Source of the DNA: Acidimicrobiia bacterium
GTDB taxonomy: Bacteria; Actinomycetota; Acidimicrobiia; Acidimicrobiales; Poriferisodalaceae
Reading direction: 5' to 3'
DNA: 6,169 bases
NCBI GenBank assembly: GCA_026983855.1
Contig: JALSTE010000811.1
Location: forward strand, 1 to 6,169
Both the position numbers and the translations under genes were made by a program. The notes under the pieces were generated by a model that was given only the letters and a program-made list of their open reading frames with translations, searched no databases and had not been told where the DNA came from. Positions within the stretch are counted from its first letter, which is position 1; every line of letters begins with the position of its first letter. This document shows positions 5,725-6,169 of this stretch, piece by piece.

Positions 5725-5731
5725 ATCCCAG

Positions 5732-6169
5732 ATGAGCACCCCATCGACCGAGGAGACCCAGGTTCTCGAGCTGTGCGAGCAGCTCCTGGCCGACAACGAC
5801 GTCAACGACGCCGTCGCGTTCCTCGGGGCCCAGTTCGACCTGGGACTGGCCTGGGTCCACTTCGACCGGGGCCACGGTGGACTCGGGCTGAGCCCCAAAC
5901 TCCAGTCGGTGGTCAACAGCCGCCTGGCCCGGGCCGGGGCACCGGGTCCCTACTACCGCAATCCCATCGGCTACGGCATGGGCGCCCCGACGGTTCACAC
6001 CCATGGCAGTGAGGCCCAGAAGGAACGCTACCTGCGCCCTCTGTTCACGGGAGAGGAGATCTGGTGTCAGCTCTTCAGCGAGCCCAACGCCGGGTCCGAT
6101 GTGGCCGGTCTGGCCACCCGGGCGGTGCTGGACGGCGACGAGTGGACGGTCAACGGCCAGAAGGTGTGG
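5732..6169 (+). CDS. Acyl-CoA dehydrogenase, N-terminal part (partial)
   Basis: FAD enzyme expected to introduce the alpha,beta double bond into an acyl-CoA, passing electrons to electron-transfer flavoprotein; cytoplasmic. The visible 146 residues cover the N-terminal helical domain (with WVHFDRGHGGLGL at 41-53, HGSEAQKERYLRPLFTGEE at 91-109) and the start of the beta domain with the family signature QLFSEPNAGSDVAG (113-126), then DGDEWTVNGQKVW at the edge. The right end of the window cuts it; the catalytic Glu/Asp base and C-terminal domain are not visible, so integrity cannot be judged. The ATG is set by GGAG 7 nt upstream. It shares the strand with the acyl-CoA synthetase gene and would act on that type of product, but the 169-bp gap and hairpins before it suggest its own promoter. 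The chain-length or steroid-side-chain specificity cannot be read from this part. Confidence 0.93.
   Translation, partial: MSTPSTEETQVLELCEQLLADNDVNDAVAFLGAQFDLGLAWVHFDRGHGGLGLSPKLQSVVNSRLARAGAPGPYYRNPIGYGMGAPTVHTHGSEAQKERYLRPLFTGEEIWCQLFSEPNAGSDVAGLATRAVLDGDEWTVNGQKVW

Noticed and set aside
1..6169. CRISPR array, insertion sequence, tRNA, rRNA or phage genes
   Set aside because: No regularly spaced repeats, transposase or integrase motifs, cloverleaf-like segments or rRNA-like stretches were seen on either strand.

Overview
This is a GC-rich (roughly two-thirds G+C) chromosomal window with the look of a high-GC actinobacterium, possibly an Acidimicrobiia-type lineage. The evidence is strong G/C bias at third codon positions, GTG starts, short intergenic gaps, apparently leaderless promoters, and a fatty-acid-oxidation gene set of the actinobacterial kind. 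The taxonomic call is inference; there is no rRNA or other marker in the window.

Left block, minus strand (2517 down to 1). A cytoplasmic glycerophosphodiester phosphodiesterase (1726-2517) overlaps by 4 nt (GTGA) with an FAD-linked 2-hydroxyacid dehydrogenase of the GlcD/D-2-hydroxyglutarate dehydrogenase type (323-1729), so the two form a translationally coupled pair. A short GC hairpin plus T-run (299-320) probably ends that transcript. After a 119-bp gap with a nested inverted repeat comes the start of an HU-type nucleoid protein (203 to the window edge, truncated by the window).

Right block, plus strand (2602 to 6169). An ANL-superfamily acyl-CoA synthetase (2602-4146) is divergent from the phosphodiesterase. 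After a perfect 8-bp hairpin comes a SirB1-type transglutaminase-like protein (4195-5073). Six bases later follows a small single-pass membrane protein of an uncharacterised family (5080-5562), whose coding strand carries a strong G-quadruplex motif. After a 169-bp gap an acyl-CoA dehydrogenase begins (5732) and runs off the window.

The synthetase and the acyl-CoA dehydrogenase perform the first two steps of beta-oxidation-like catabolism (acid activation, then alpha,beta-dehydrogenation), and the phosphodiesterase releases glycerol 3-phosphate from deacylated phospholipids. The window therefore reads as ordinary lipid and carbon catabolism plus a nucleoid protein. I see no mobile element, CRISPR array, tRNA, rRNA or obvious new multi-gene system. 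The points worth a second look are small-scale: paired candidate leaderless promoters 6-7 nt from the two divergent starts, structured DNA/RNA ahead of the HU gene, an intragenic G-quadruplex, and the SirB1-plus-membrane-protein pair of unknown function. No gene-free stretch exceeds 300 bases.
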